Source: Haematococcus lacustris (lineage: Eukaryota; Chlorophyta; Chlorophyceae; Chlamydomonadales; Haematococcaceae). Taken from it: DNA of 64,000 nt. Under the pieces are notes generated by a model that ran no database searches, was not told the DNA's origin, and saw only the letters and a list, made by a program, of their open reading frames with translations. Positions 1 to 12,400 of this stretch are shown piece after piece. The stretch spans positions 5,761,311 through 5,825,310 of the forward strand of contig JASKMD010000028.1 of assembly GCA_030144725.1 (NCBI GenBank), written 5' to 3'. The position numbers and the translations under genes are program-made. The stretch's first letter is position 1, and every line of letters starts with the position of its first letter.

Positions 1-344
1 GCTGCTAGCTACACGTGTTGGGCCTCACGGCGACAACAGTCACATCCTCATGGCGAGCACCACCGTCCCGTGGCGATGTTACGCAAAACAGCACTGGTTC
101 TGCAGTAACATACGGTTTAGCCCACCTTGCCGCACATTGGATGCTTTTCCGGGATAAGCTGTGGATGCATAACTGCGATCCTTCAAGTAGCGCTGTATGC
201 ACTGTTGAGGTAGGTCGAGCTTAGTCTCGGCCTGTGGCGAGCATGAGCGTGCAAGCTGGCCCATGCAGGACTGAAAGCTTGCAACTGCTTTGGTCAACAA
301 CCCCCCTACCCTAGCAATGTGCAGCCTGCTCATCTCCTTTATTG
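1..344. other. No gene recognised
   Basis: I see no protein similarity, RNA gene or clear repeat here. Short open frames on both strands have no recognisable domain. Confidence 0.5.
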
Positions 345-440
345 ATCCTATCGTTGCTTTTGAGCTGTCTGTTCAGCTCGCGCAGTTGTGCAAGTGCTTA
401 GTGCTTGGAAGTGCTTGGAAACCAGCACCCTCAAGCTTAA
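345..440 (+). repeat. Dispersed repeat, copy 1
   Basis: The stretch with TGAGCTGTCTGTT, GTGCTTGGAA and CAGCACCCT recurs in the same order at 4,535-4,625 with scattered differences. A related second half (CAGCACCTTCAAGCTT) follows at 4,660-4,690. It is probably a fragment of an unidentified interspersed element. Confidence 0.6.
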
Positions 441-582
441 TGCCATCTTGCTGAACTGTGAACGAATGCATACCTTACAATGGAGCACGCCTGTACTGCT
501 AGTGGCGTACAGAGCACAACGGGACCAGAACAAACAAAACCCATCCAACATGGAACAATATGTTTGACTGTGGGATATCTTA

Positions 583-1287
583 CAGTGCTTTTCCAATAGG
601 CTGCATGGGAGCTGGGAGCTGGGAGCGGAGCTGCATGGGCCCATGCACCGATTTGGTGTTTCCATTGCGCTAAATCTGGGAGCTTGGAGCTGCATGGACC
701 CTTTTGACTGCATTTTTACAAGTTTGCAACACGACTCTTGGTGGGATGGTGCTGTGCAAGCCTATGATCTCTGCCTATTGCAGGTTGTGGTGCAACTCTG
801 CTTGGAACAGGTGGCTGCAGTTTGCAGGACTACAGGTTTGGTGACAACAAGTTCGCTCTTCTCCCGTTAGCTGGGGTGGTGGCGAGGATGAAGGTGGCAA
901 GCAGAGTAGCAAGTAGCAAGCAGCGTAGCAACCAGAGTAGCAAGTAGTGCACGGCAAGCTAGATGTGCACGGCAAGCTAACCTCCGCGTTAGCGGGGCGA
1001 AGCAAGTCAGCTGTACAAGCCGCGCAAGCGGGACTAGCTAAACATTCTCCGCAAAGCGGGCAAAGCAAGTTGAAAGTGAAAGCAGGTGCAGGCAAGCAGC
1101 AACTTTGCAGGCACGCAGGACTGCACACTAGCGGTCAGCTCAGCGGTTTTGCTCAGCTTTTGCTTAGCAAAACCGCTGAGCTGACCGCTAGGTTGCGATA
1201 GAATTGCGGAGGAGGGCCAGTGGACCGATAGCAAAAAAGTGCCATGCAGCTCCCAGCTCCCAACTCCCACGCATTGGAAAAGCACTG
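583..1287. mobile_element. Non-autonomous TIR transposon (about 705 bp) with TTA target duplication
   Basis: The left end CAGTGCTTTTCCAA (583-596) is exactly complementary to the right end TTGGAAAAGCACTG (1274-1287). The inverted similarity continues inward through GC-rich GCTGCATGGGAGCTGGGAG-like sequence for about 50 bp. Both ends are flanked by TTA (580-582 and 1288-1290), a 3-bp direct duplication. No transposase is visible inside, so it is a non-autonomous element. A 3-bp TTA duplication fits PIF/Harbinger (TWA) and also the 3-bp duplications of CACTA elements; I cannot assign a superfamily. It carries a perfect internal hairpin at 1128-1191. Confidence 0.7.
1128..1191. repeat. Perfect 26-bp inverted repeat with 12-nt loop
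   Basis: The left arm 1128-1153 begins CTAGCGGTCAGCTCAGC. The right arm 1166-1191 is its exact reverse complement. They are separated by 12 nt. The hairpin lies inside the TIR element at 583-1287 and would form a very stable stem in RNA or single-stranded DNA. Confidence 0.9.
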
Positions 1288-1446
1288 TTACTCAGCTACT
1301 CCAGTTATGTTGAAGCATCCTCGGTCGCACCCTTGATGACTACAAACCCCACTCCGGTGGCCTTTTCCTCCTTCACCGTGGGGCACCTCACCAAAACTAG
1401 CAGTTTAATGCTAACAAAGCTAACAGCTGGTGTAAACTACTAGGCC

Positions 1447-1785
1447 CTATGCATTGTTGCGGGCCCGACCATCAATGCCCCGCCGGTACTCAGCAGCCCG
1501 GTGCAGCCGCTGCCCGCCCTTGGGCGGCCTGTCCTTGACCAGCTTGTAGCGGTGCTGGTACTCATCGCAGAGCCCCAAGGCCCTCCCACTGGCACAGCTC
1601 CAGGGGGCGCCGCATGCTCTCCCCAATGCGCTGGAAGTTCAGGCATCCGTTGATGTCCTGGTCCAGCCACCTGCCCCATGGGGGGGGCTTAGGGGTGTCG
1701 TTGCACTGGGCCAGGTGCAGCAGGGGGGGGGCTGGTCCTGGGCTGGGGGAGGCCTGGTCCTGGGCTGGGGGAGGGGGGGCTGGTC
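1447..1785 (-). pseudogene. Fanzor-type nuclease fragment: C-terminal RuvC-III part
   Basis: On the minus strand a frame reads ...PKPPPWGRWLDQDINGCL, then LNFQRIGES and RRPLELC. This matches in order the WLDRD...LNMQRIGES...RPLELC segment of the longer Fanzor copy at 57,675-60,178. The aspartate in LDQD corresponds to the RuvC-III catalytic acid and the following N..LN pattern is kept. After LELC the frame shifts by one base and continues as EYQHRYKLVKDRPPK to a stop at 1447-1449. Only the last 100 or so residues remain, without RuvC-I or RuvC-II, so it is a relic. The sequence differs from both other Fanzor types in the window, so it may be a third lineage. A C-rich tract precedes it, as in the proline-rich linker of the longer copy. 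Confidence 0.65.
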
Positions 1786-1789
1786 AAGG

Positions 1790-3330
1790 CCTTCACAACG
1801 GGACGAGACTGAGATTACAAACTACAGTCACGGAAAACACAGCAGTGGCAGGCACACCTGTATGCGTACCGCAAACATGGCAAGACCTCATCATAAGTAA
1901 AAGGCAAAACACATCTCACAGGATCATCCATGAAGAAAAGAAACACAAACATACCTTCTACTTCTATTTCTTACAATTATTCATACTATCAAAGCCGGAG
2001 CTTGCAAAGCTTTGCAGCCCCTACAAGACGCCATACAGGAAAACACCCTGCCGTTGTGCCTGGAAACCGTTGGTGGCTAGCTCCAGGGAATGCAACCGGG
2101 CCCGCACTTGGAAGAGTTATAATACCTGTATAACTACCAGGACAGCGAATCACGCACCCTCTGCAGCCTGCCCAGTTTGGCACACCCGCTGACTCACACG
2201 CAGCCGTGCTTGTGCAATTGAGGTGATGCAACATACATTTCTAGAAGGCTCCCCATGGCCTGCACTGCCATGACAGCAAATCACGCAACCCCTGGCAGGC
2301 TGCCCAGCAAGGCACACCTCCCAATATCGCCACAATGCTCATTGACGTGTTTTCAATCCTGAGCTTGTGCGCTTGAGCTCGTTCACTCGAGGTGGTGTTG
2401 CAGGCTGCACTGCCGGGATCCGTCAACTGCACTAACTGGAAAACCCGAATACCAGGCTAACCCAGGCACCGCCAGGCTGGTGCAGGCTAGCCCGCATTGT
2501 GCCTCAGCCTAGGGCCCACCTCACCAGCCCTGGCCTGTTGAAGAGTTCAGGGCCTCTTGCTATTCGCTGCACAAGAGGTGCGACATACTTCTTGCCTCAT
2601 GCACGTCATGCTTTGCCATGGCCACATGCAAGTGCTCCTAGGCATTTGTGTGAAATGTGTTCAGTGTAATGAAATTGCAAATGGTTGGCGCAGCCCAAAA
2701 GGGTCCAGCAGCCTTGCTGACAGCTATTGAGTTCAAACAATCAATTCCCCACACCCGCTCCACCGCACCCACACCCATTGCTAATGTCCGTCGCTAATGT
2801 CCATCCCACACGCCCCCCATCTTAACGCCCACTGAGCCCCACATTTCCCACACCATCATTACCCTCCTTACCAGCACACCCCTCCCTCCCTCCTTCCCTC
2901 CCTTGCCTCGCCCCTTGCGTAGTTCCTCTGATCACAGGTGCTCCATGTGCTGATCACAGGTGCTCCATGTGCTGATGTGAACCCCCTGGCTCTCAGGCCC
3001 CCCTAGCGGCCCCAAACCCCCTCAGGGCCACACATACGGGCTCAGCGGCCAGTCTGGTAGTGCTGGTGCGGGCAGGTGCCCCTCATGCTGCTGTGAGCCC
3101 TCTGCAGCCATGCCTGCTTCTCAGCCACCCCCAGCACCCACAATTCCCGTGCGGTTCACACACACGCCTTGTTCTCAGCGACCCCTAGCAGCCCCAACCC
3201 TCATCAGGCTCACACACATACGGGCCCAGCGTCCTTGCCAACATGCGGCACCAGGCAGCAGCTGTGGTTCCTTGTAAGGACCCATATACAATATTATCAT
3301 AACCCTGGGTGAAAAGAAAAGTGTTTGGGT
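1790..3330. other. Gene-poor stretch with small local repeats
   Basis: No coding gene is supported. Visible structure: two diverged direct copies of an AATCACGCA...CTGCCCAG...GGCACACC motif (2,146-2,195 and 2,276-2,325); an exact tandem pair of a 24-bp unit beginning GATCACAGGTGCTCC (about 2,930-2,977); and a diverged pair of about 60 bp containing CACACATACGGG (2,990-3,050 and 3,171-3,231). Confidence 0.5.
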
Positions 3331-3333
3331 TTC

Positions 3334-3382
<49 letters not shown>

Positions 3383-3434
3383 CGATGACGATGATGATGA
3401 CGATGACGATGATGACGATGATGACGATGATGAT
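3334..3434. repeat. (ATG)n microsatellite with CGATGA variants
   Basis: About 33 tandem trinucleotides ATG/ACG. The left part is pure and the right part is interrupted by C. It gives open frames of Asp, Met or His in the different readings, none of which is credible as protein. It lies just beyond the 3' end of the kinase gene. Confidence 0.95.
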
Positions 3435-3491
3435 GCTGAAGAAGAAGATGATGTGTGGGGCTGCACTCAGCCCCAAACCCCCTCACCCTTG

Positions 3492-6400
3492 TCACACGCC
3501 CTGCACCTCCCCGCCATGTAGGCCTGACAGAACACTCAGCTGCTGTATCAGGCCAGGGAAGGAGGGGCGGGCACCGGGTTGCGGCTGCAGGCAGGCGTCC
3601 ACCAGCTCCCTGAGCCCCCTCAACACCACCTCCACCTGGGGAGCGGCTGCAGGGCCTGCAGGCTGAGGCTGCCAGTCATGGTCAAAGAGGTTGGGGTGGG
3701 GCACCAGGCACTGCAGGTAGCGCGGCTCCTGGGTGCTGCACAGCAGGGCAGCCCGGGCCAAGGTGAATAAGATGCAGGGCAGGGTGCAGCTCGTGAGCAG
3801 CTGCAGGTCACAGGCAGCAGGGGTGGTGGTCAGCACAGCCGCCTCTGTCGACTCACATCTGCTGCAGGCGGGCCCAGACCGTGCAGCCGTGCAGCAGCTC
3901 CCAGGCCAGCACGCCAAAGCTGTACACGTCCCCTGCCAGGCTGCTGCGCTCCTGCTGCTGCACCTCTGGAGCCATGTACAGCGGGGTGCCCGCATAGGCG
4001 TTGCTGAGGTGCGTCTGCTGCCACCTAAGGACCGCACCCAGGCCCAGGTCTGCCACCTGCAGGCAGGCACAAGCACTGCAATGGCTCATGGCATGCCGTG
4101 GCAAGGTGCATGGCCCCGCCCCGCATGAACCTGCGTGCTGGCACCACAGCCTCATGCTACAGCAGCAACCAGGCTAGCTAATGCAGGCAAGCTTCTAGGT
4201 TCAACAGGGAGCCCAGTGGTCAGGGAACAGAATGTGCCACCCGGGATGGGTTTGTAGCTGCCAATGGTGCCCTGACTAACATCTGACTGACCCTGATTAA
4301 CATCTCAGCATGCCTTGCATGAATGTGATGCATGAGTGTGTGCTGTGTCTGCATCACCCACTGCCCTAAACCAGTACTAGGTGATCAGATGAACTCCGAA
4401 TCAGCGAAGCAACGCAACATTCGAACTCACATCGCTGTTCTCAATCAAGGCCACGCGCCCGAAGAACATCACTTTAGGCTGGTGCTAATTAGCCTCCACA
4501 TCTCCGTTTTTGAGCACTGCTCTGCTCATCTCCATTGTTACTGAGCTGTCTGTTAAGCTCGTGCAGGTGTGCATGTGCCTGATGCTTGGCAGTGCTTGGA
4601 AGCCAGCACCCTGAGGCTTGCTGCTAACATCAACAGCATGTGCTTAGTGGTTCGAAGTTTTTGAAAGCCAGCACCTTCAAGCTTGTTCTGAAGTTGTGTG
4701 TATCTGAGGCCATGTGCTGGAAGATCAGCACACCCTGGCTAACTGCTAACTTGCTTGAGCTGCACACATTGCTAAAGGTCCTGACCATGGCATGGCTTTG
4801 GGAGGCGCTGCACGCTCCCACAGCCACCTTCAGACAGAAGCAGACTGTGCTTGACCTGAGGCATAGACACCTCCAGCGGGAGCAGCCAACTGTGACTGGT
4901 AAGGCAGTCCGCTCACCTTTGCAACCACGCCTTCAGGGCTGTCCTGCAGCAGCACGTTGTCAGGCTTCAAGTCCTGCGGCACCAATAGCACCAATGGCAG
5001 CAGGAACAGGCAAGCAGGAGCGTTTGGTAGAGGAGGTGTGGGGTCAGACCAGGTGGCAGCTCCTCCCTGGTTGCCCATCGGTTCGCCGGAGCACTGTTTT
5101 CCTTTTTCTTCTTGCAGCTGCTGCCACTGGTTTTGACAGCACCGGCGGCAGCCACAGAGGAAGGAGGCCAGAGCATCTGTCTGCTGAGGTCCCACCTGGC
5201 TCAGAGCAGAGCACTAGCTCTCAGTGCTACGCCTACTATGCACGTGACAAACAGGCAATGGCTGGTAGGCTGACAGGCAGGGCACCCCCCCTGAGCTGGC
5301 GCCCCCCACAGCGCCCTGCCTATGCCGGACACCGCAGCAGCCGGGGCCTGCTCCTTCACAGACAAGGGTCGACCCTCCTAGCAGCCTCTCAGCCATGGGG
5401 TGCTCGAGGCCGGCTGCCACCCTGCCACCTGCCCGGCCCTGGACCCACCCGGTGCATGATGTTGCGGCTGTGTAGGTACGCCTGCAAGCACGACAGGGGT
5501 CCAGGAGGTACAGGGGTGCAGCACAGCCTGTCATCACAGCCTTCGCGCCCTAGGTGCTGTTGCCTGGGGGTGCTGCACTGTGTGGCAGGTGAAGCCTGGC
5601 AGCTCCTGGTTCAGGATGGCGTGCCTCTGTCAGTCAGGGTTGCTGGTATGGGCTAGCAACCATGCAGGGGCAGGGGCCATGGGCTTGAACTGGACATGGC
5701 CCATCCCACACCCTAGCCATGCATGCAACCTAAACATGCAACCAAAGCATGCATAAGCAGCAAAGTGGGCCTGGATGGCTGGATGGCTGGATGAGCTTGA
5801 CCGTGTGCCTGCACAGAGCAGAGTGCAGAGCTCATGCGCGGCTGAAGTACGTGGCCGCAGGGCTAGCTGTCTGGCGCTTGCCACCCACCATGCCATGCGC
5901 CACATCGCTGAGGACGGTGAGCACCTGGGGCACTCGCGGCTGCTGCAGCTGAGAGTCCCACAGCCTGCGGCCAGGGTTAGCAGGGCTGGGGTAGGCAGAC
6001 CCTTATCCTCTCACCCTGAGGCAGGCCCTGAGACAGGCCCTGAGACAGGCCCTGAGACAGGCCCTGAGACAGGCCCTGAGACAGGCCCTGAGACAGGCCC
6101 TTCAGCCTCTGAAGCGAACCCAGCGGCAGGGAACAGCAGGAGGGGCCACAGAGCAGCTGCCTACATGATGCCTGCCTGGTGCTACACTCAAGTCACCCTT
6201 GACTCTTGTGGCTCCTGACATGGGTCAAGCCATTGAGACGCGGTGACAGCTACAGCCTCAGAGGGGGTCAGGGATGGGGGTGAGGAGGCTCCTGGTCATC
6301 TAAGGTCAGCGGTGGGAGCAGGCCGCGCCCTAGGCGGTAGCCACTCCCTTACTGCCGGGTCTATTGGAGTAGTCTTCTTCTTCTTCTTCTTCTTGCTGCT

Positions 6401-9400
6401 GGTGGGCCTGACCTCCCACCCTTCCCTTCCCGCCCCCAGTAGCACCTCCTCTCGATGCTCGACCCCTGGCCCTCTAGGGCAACCTCCCACCTCGCAAGGG
6501 CCTCCTTGGCCCCCTGCACTTCGTCCCCTCCCCCCTGCCTAGCGTCATCTCACACATACCTAGGGCGTGTGTGGGAGAGTTTATGCTTGGCTCTACCACA
6601 CCCACCACCCCACACAACCCCACCCCACCCCACCTGCCATTGACAATGGCGTTGCTGAGGCTGCCGCAGCTGCACAGCTCACAAACCAGGAGCAGCACCC
6701 AGTCAGTGGCGACCTGCAGGGGCAGGAGCATGGCACCATCCGTGATCAAACTGCCACAGTGCAAGGGGCGTGGGGTGTCGGAAGCAGCCTGGCAACGGAA
6801 AACACAGCCACATCTTGATTGTAGGGGATGGATGTGCTGTCGTCAAAGGGTGCAGGGCTCCCTGTCAGTTGGCAGATAGCCAGTTCAAGTCGTAGAGGAA
6901 GCAGAGGCACGCAGGGCAGTGCTCAAACAAGGCCTGTGGGCACATGCACACCAATACTCATACACCCAGCAGATCAGCAGCTGCGCCCTCCTCTTCCACC
7001 AACGACTGCAAACAATCATCAATGCTGAACAATTTAACAATACAAAAAGTGAGAAAAGAGCCTGGGATCCTCAACAGCTGCGTTGTCACCTCGTTGCTGT
7101 GGGTTAGTGGGGCAAAGCGGTAGGCGTAGGTGGCCACCAGGTTGGGGTGCGCCAGCCCTGCGTTAAGCTCCGCCTCCATCAGCACCTGCTGCCTCTGGGC
7201 TCTGAAGTCAGGCTGGTGGGTCTGGCCAGAGAACAGCAGCCGCTTCACAGCCACCTGCAGACCCGCACCGGGCCCATGCAAGGCAGCAGGTCAGGCAACA
7301 GCTGCCTTCATCTCGTATTCGTGAGGCTGCCAGGGAGAGTTGGTAGGGGAGTGGGCAACCAGGGCGCCAGGGCTGAGGAGAGACGGTCAGCCTGGCAGCA
7401 ACTCGCCAACATATGCCCGGCTCCTCTCTGTGTGCCTCGTGACCACCATCCTCCTCTGACACACTGTAAGCCTCCAGCCCTCCCCTGCTGCATTCCCTGC
7501 CACCCTCCCCTGCTGGTATCCTCCCACCCTCCACATGACTAGATCTATACAGGGACTGTAGGGTTGAATCACGCTATCCAGGGCCTCGCGTGGAAGGTAA
7601 TGCAATGCAAATGACACACAGTGGGCACAAAAGTAGAAGGCTGTTGAGATGCGTCAAGGGTGCGGGGACTCATCAGAGGCGACTGAAGCGCAGTGGGCCC
7701 TCCAGGCCTGCAGGCTGGAACCCCCTAGCAGGTCAGGTAGAGGACTGCCTGTTGCGGTCAGCCTGTAGCCTGGAGCATACATTCTAAACTGCCAGTGCGG
7801 GGCCTCATGTAGCGCCCTTGGGTGAACCAGGCCACCCCTGGGGACCTTGGCAGATGGGTGGACAGGGACTGCATGTCAACCAAGCGAGCAGAGGAGGCTC
7901 TGTGGCGCTCAGTGGAGCTGTGATGATGACTAGGCCGGTCAACGGCCTCTGCCTGGGGCAAGCAGTACCCGGGAGTGGGTTACGAGCAGCTGCGTGACCG
8001 AGCACCCTAGGCCCAGGAGCAGCGGCCTGTAGCACGAGGCAAGCTGTCTAGCTGTCCAGCTACTGCTCATGTTGTCGCTCATGTGAAGCATGCCAACGAC
8101 CATCACCCATCAGTGCCAGGGAAGGAGTCAGGCAGCCAGACAACACAGCCCAGCTGAGTTGTAGGGGCCTATGCTAGTGGGCCTATGGTCATGGCATGAT
8201 TCATAGCCTCCGTAGCCCTGGTCGTGCAGTAGCTGCCACTCACCTTCTGTCCCCGCCAGCTGCCCTGGTACACCGTACCGAAAGCCCCTGCGCCCAGCTG
8301 CTGCTCCAGCTTTACCTCCTGCTCCAGCCCTGCCTGGCCTAGCCCTGCCCAAGGCAGGTCAGCGGCAGTCGCTGTGCTGCAAGCCTGGCTGAAGTATGGC
8401 TGCACCCAGTGGCCCGTCGACTCAGTAGACACCCCAGGAGCAGGTGAAGGCCCGGCTAGCTCCGGCCGAGCATCCACTGCTCCCTCCACACCCAAATCTG
8501 GCAGTGTATTGGCGATGCACACAGCCCCATCAGTGGAGCTGCTGCCATGGCAGTTGCATGCTTTGCCACAATGAGTATCAGAAACGAGCATGAATGCAGA
8601 GCTGGGGGTGCTGTGGACGATGCATGCCTCTTGCCCCTGCTGCTGCTGCTGCCCCTGCTGCTGCTGCTTTCCCCGCCCAAAGGGCCAGTCCAGGTGAGAA
8701 CAGGGGTAGTCCTGCTCCACTCCACGGTGTCGGCCCTGATGGTCAGCTTTGAGGCCATGCATCTGCGAGTGGGAGCGAAGGCAGGCTGGGGCCAAGAAAG
8801 CAAGCTCACATGGCTCATGGAGGCTGGGCGATTGCTGAAGGCCTGGGTGAGAGGGGGTGGCAGGTGTGGGGCTCCACCTGCACTGCAATGCAATGCATAA
8901 TGGAGCAGCAGCAGCCTGCTGTGGCACAGTGGTGTTCCCACCCCTCTCGAGCTGTTATCGGCTTACATATGTTTGTGATTTTGATGGTTTATTATGTTTG
9001 TCATGCCAACTCTACATCACAGCCCTCCGAGGTCAGGCAATCGTGTAGGTGGTAGGCGACCATGCCCATGTCTTTGCCATGTATATGCCATGTGCATGGG
9101 AACTCCACACAGACAAAAACACCGCATTGTAGAGGTCCACACTTAGTGTTCCAAAGCAATGAAGGCTCTAGGTGGAGGTCCAAGGTGCTGCAAGGTCAGG
9201 GACAGTGCATGAGGTCGCCTAACCCCTCCAATTACCCAGCCAGCCACTCAAAGTGCAAATGAGATTAGATGCAGCAGCAGGAGTAGCCCATCACCTTCAC
9301 CCTCACCCTGGCCTTAAACATGGTGTGAGGTTTCAGCGGCACACAGGGCAGCACCGCATCGTACCTTGTGATCGGCTCCTGAGGGACCCATGGTCATAGA

Positions 9401-12400
9401 CGAGTTCATGACGACGAGGACACTGCTGCTTTGTAAGTCATGGCTGCTGTCAGCGCATCCCGACAGCACCACAGGTCCGACACCATGTGTAGCTTCTGCC
9501 TGCATGCATTGCATGCACGCAACCATGCACTAAAGCATCGCTCCAATGCATGTGACCTTCAGCAGTAGATGGCCATGTGAGCATTACACTATGCAGCCGG
9601 TGTGCTCCACAGCTGCACCGCTACAAACCTCATGGAAAACATTTGCAATTGAGCTGGCGGCTGCATAGCCATTGATAATCTTGGGCATGTGGCTGCACCA
9701 GCAAGTGAGGATTGCGTGCAGATGGGATAGTGGGAGCATGGTATTGCTGTACCCATCACACAGCTTAGAGTGAGGACCCTGACCCGTGTTGTCACACAGC
9801 TTTGTGTGACGTCTCATGTGGCTACTGGCCACATGGAAATCACTGGTCACCCCAACCCCCATGCACATGAACAGCAATGGTGGAAGCTCCACATGCCCTG
9901 AAGTACACTTCAGGGCGAGGACAGGAACTGTTTGCTGATCTAGTTGCGCAGCTCCCATGACCACCCCACCACCCACACCTAGGCCCACACTGTGTCTCAC
10001 ACAGCTGCTATCACCCCACTCACCTTTCCAGGGAGGACTGGGCTGTTGACCTCATCAAAGCTAGGCTTGGGGGATTTGGAGCAAAGCCTCAGGGCTGCCA
10101 GGGTCTTGTGGGCTGCCCACACAGCGGTGAGGGAGCAGACCTGGTCCCGGTGGGCCCGCAGCAGCAGCAGCAACAGTGCGGCGCACAGCAGCAGGCCGGC
10201 AACAGCAGAGCCCACCGCTGCCCCAACCGTTCTGGCCCTACAACCACTGCAGGCTGAGGGTGCAGCTGGCCCCTGGGGGCTGTGAGGCTCTGCATTGTCA
10301 AGGGTGGGGTGAGGGATGGGGGCTGGGCTGGGTGCAGCTGGCTGTGATGGTGGGTTTGGGTTAGGAGGAGGTGGGCCTGGGTTGGGGTTAGGGGTGAGGA
10401 GCAGAGGTCCGTCAGGGTGCACCATGGTAGTCAGGCTGCTGGGTACTATTTGAGGAAACAGGATGTTGAAGGAATTCTTCCAGACCTCGCCCCAGGGGTC
10501 GGTGGCCGTGGCGGGTGCCAGCGTCACATCCAAGCCTTGGACCCCAAACCTGGGCAGCAGAGGTCGTGAGCTGAGGTGCTGGGAGGCCATGTTTGGCAAG
10601 GGTGTGGCATTGCAAGGTCAAGGCCTGTGCTGCAAGGGCAGAGATGATGCAACACTGCATGGGACGGCCTCTGCTGGCCCCTCCATCCTTCTAGCCAGCC
10701 ACTCCAAATGCAAAGGGGGCCTGCAACACATTAGATGCAGCAGCAGGAGCAACCCCCAACCCTAACCATGAACCTAATCCTACCCCTAACTCTAACCCCA
10801 ACCCTGGTCCCAGACATGGCGCTGCTGCAGACTCGGCTCCACTAGCACAAGCGCAAAGATCATGCTGCTCCTAGCAGGCAGCTGCAGCCTGTTCTAAAGC
10901 CTGTATGCATATGTATGTGCATTGGGCTGTAAGCTGTGACTCCAGGCGGCAGGAGGCTGTGGCACTGCACCCTGGCATGGGCTCACATAAAAACCTGGCT
11001 GCAGTGGCACTGACCATGAGAATGTGGGGAACACGAGGCCACCAGGGGGCCAGGAAGCGGGCCGCACCTGCAGAGCAACAGCGCACCAGGGCTAGCCAAC
11101 AGGTCAACCACCAGGTCAACCACCAGGTCAACCACCAGGTCAACCACCAGGTCTAGCCAACATGTGTCATCACTAACCCATCTCCCTTACCCTTTCCTTT
11201 CCCATGTCAGCACCACCCACCACGGCCAAGGCCAGGCCAGGCCAGCCCCCCAAAGGCCTCCCAGGCGAACCTAGACCCCTCCCCAGCCGCACCTGCTGGC
11301 CAGCCAGCTGAGCTCGCAGCAGCTCCAAGGTGTCAGGCCGCAGGTTCACCCGGGTGCTCCCGCCCGCTGCTACCTCCCTTATCGCTTGGGCTTCCAGGTC
11401 AGGCAGCAGGATTGTCACGTTCAACAGCACCAGGGGGGCGCTGGCCAGGGACGGCTGCCCAGCCAGGGGGCTGGCTCTTGGGCTGTGGAAGAACCACAGC
11501 AGGCTGGTGAGGCCGCCGAGGGCGTCTGCCAGGGCCGGGGAGCAGAGGGGCGTGAGGGGGGGCTCGGCACCCAGGGCACCTAGCCGGGTGGCCCGCCACA
11601 CAGCTCTGCTGCTGGCATCAGGGTCGGCCGTGCTGTTCAGGCTGGCAGGGTTGCAGGCCACGCCCTGTTGCTGTGCCGCAGCCCCACACACCAGGCTGGA
11701 CAGCAAGGGCGCTGCGTTGCCCAGCACCAGGTTGCTCAAGGTGAGCTGGCCGCCAGGAAGAGTCAAGCCCAGCCTGGTGGGGGCTGCTGCCAGGTCCAGC
11801 AGTAGGGCCTGGGGCCGGTAGGGGTTGCCTGTGATCACGGTGTCCCGCTGCAGTGCCTGCGGCGTCAGCGGTGCAACAGAGCCACGTGACAAGGGGCACC
11901 ATGCTCTTAGACGCCTGGTCATCGCTAGTGATGGGTAGTTATGATTTAGATATTAAGTGGGACCGTACTGTCCCTCAAGAAGTCCCTTCACCAATTCAAG
12001 TCAACCACCAGGTCAAACACCAGGTCAACCACCAGGTCAACAAGCATACGAACCACCAGGTCAACAAGCAGGTCAACAAGCAGGTCAACAGCCAGGGAAT
12101 GTGGTGGGGGCTAAGAGCCTGCTGGAGCGCAAGACAGGCAGCCTGGCAGCAGGCCAGAGGGATGGAAGGGAGATGAAACGACCACTGCCCCAAGCATACA
12201 CAGCCAGCCAGATGAATTGGTCAGGCAGTGCAGGGCCTGATGTGGTGCCTTCAGGGTTTGCCTAACATGCCTCCACAGCCCCCGTGCAGCCAGGCAGCCC
12301 CCACTGCAGGCTATGAGCTTGGGCCCAGCACCTTGTCTCCAGCACATCAGGCTAAGTGTGACAATGCTGAGCAAGCTGCCAAGCTCACTGAGGCCGCCAG

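Larger units (their letters stand above)
3492..8244 (-). other. Exon map of the kinase catalytic domain
   Basis: Exons in coding order (genomic): the G-loop exon ends at 8,244 (GAGAFGTVYQGSWRGQK); 7,254-7,090 (VAVK lysine, helix C, HPNLV); 6,713-6,634 (hinge, VLLLVCELCSCGSL); 5,964-5,889 (LWDSQLQQP...DVAHGM); 5,481-5,449 (AYLHSRNIMHR, 33 nt); 4,973-4,917 (DLKPDNVLLQDSPEGVVAK, 57 nt); 4,056-3,857 (VADLGLG to APE and DVYSFGV); and a last exon from about 3,789 to the stop at 3,492-3,494. The codons run on in frame across these joins. The HRD catalytic motif is split by an intron between HR and D. The activation segment has DLG instead of DFG, a change tolerated in active kinases. I therefore expect a catalytically competent domain. 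Confidence 0.85.

Noticed and set aside
3309..3521. Frames encoding poly-Asp, poly-Met or poly-His
   Set aside because: They are readings of the ATG microsatellite; no conserved protein segment flanks it.
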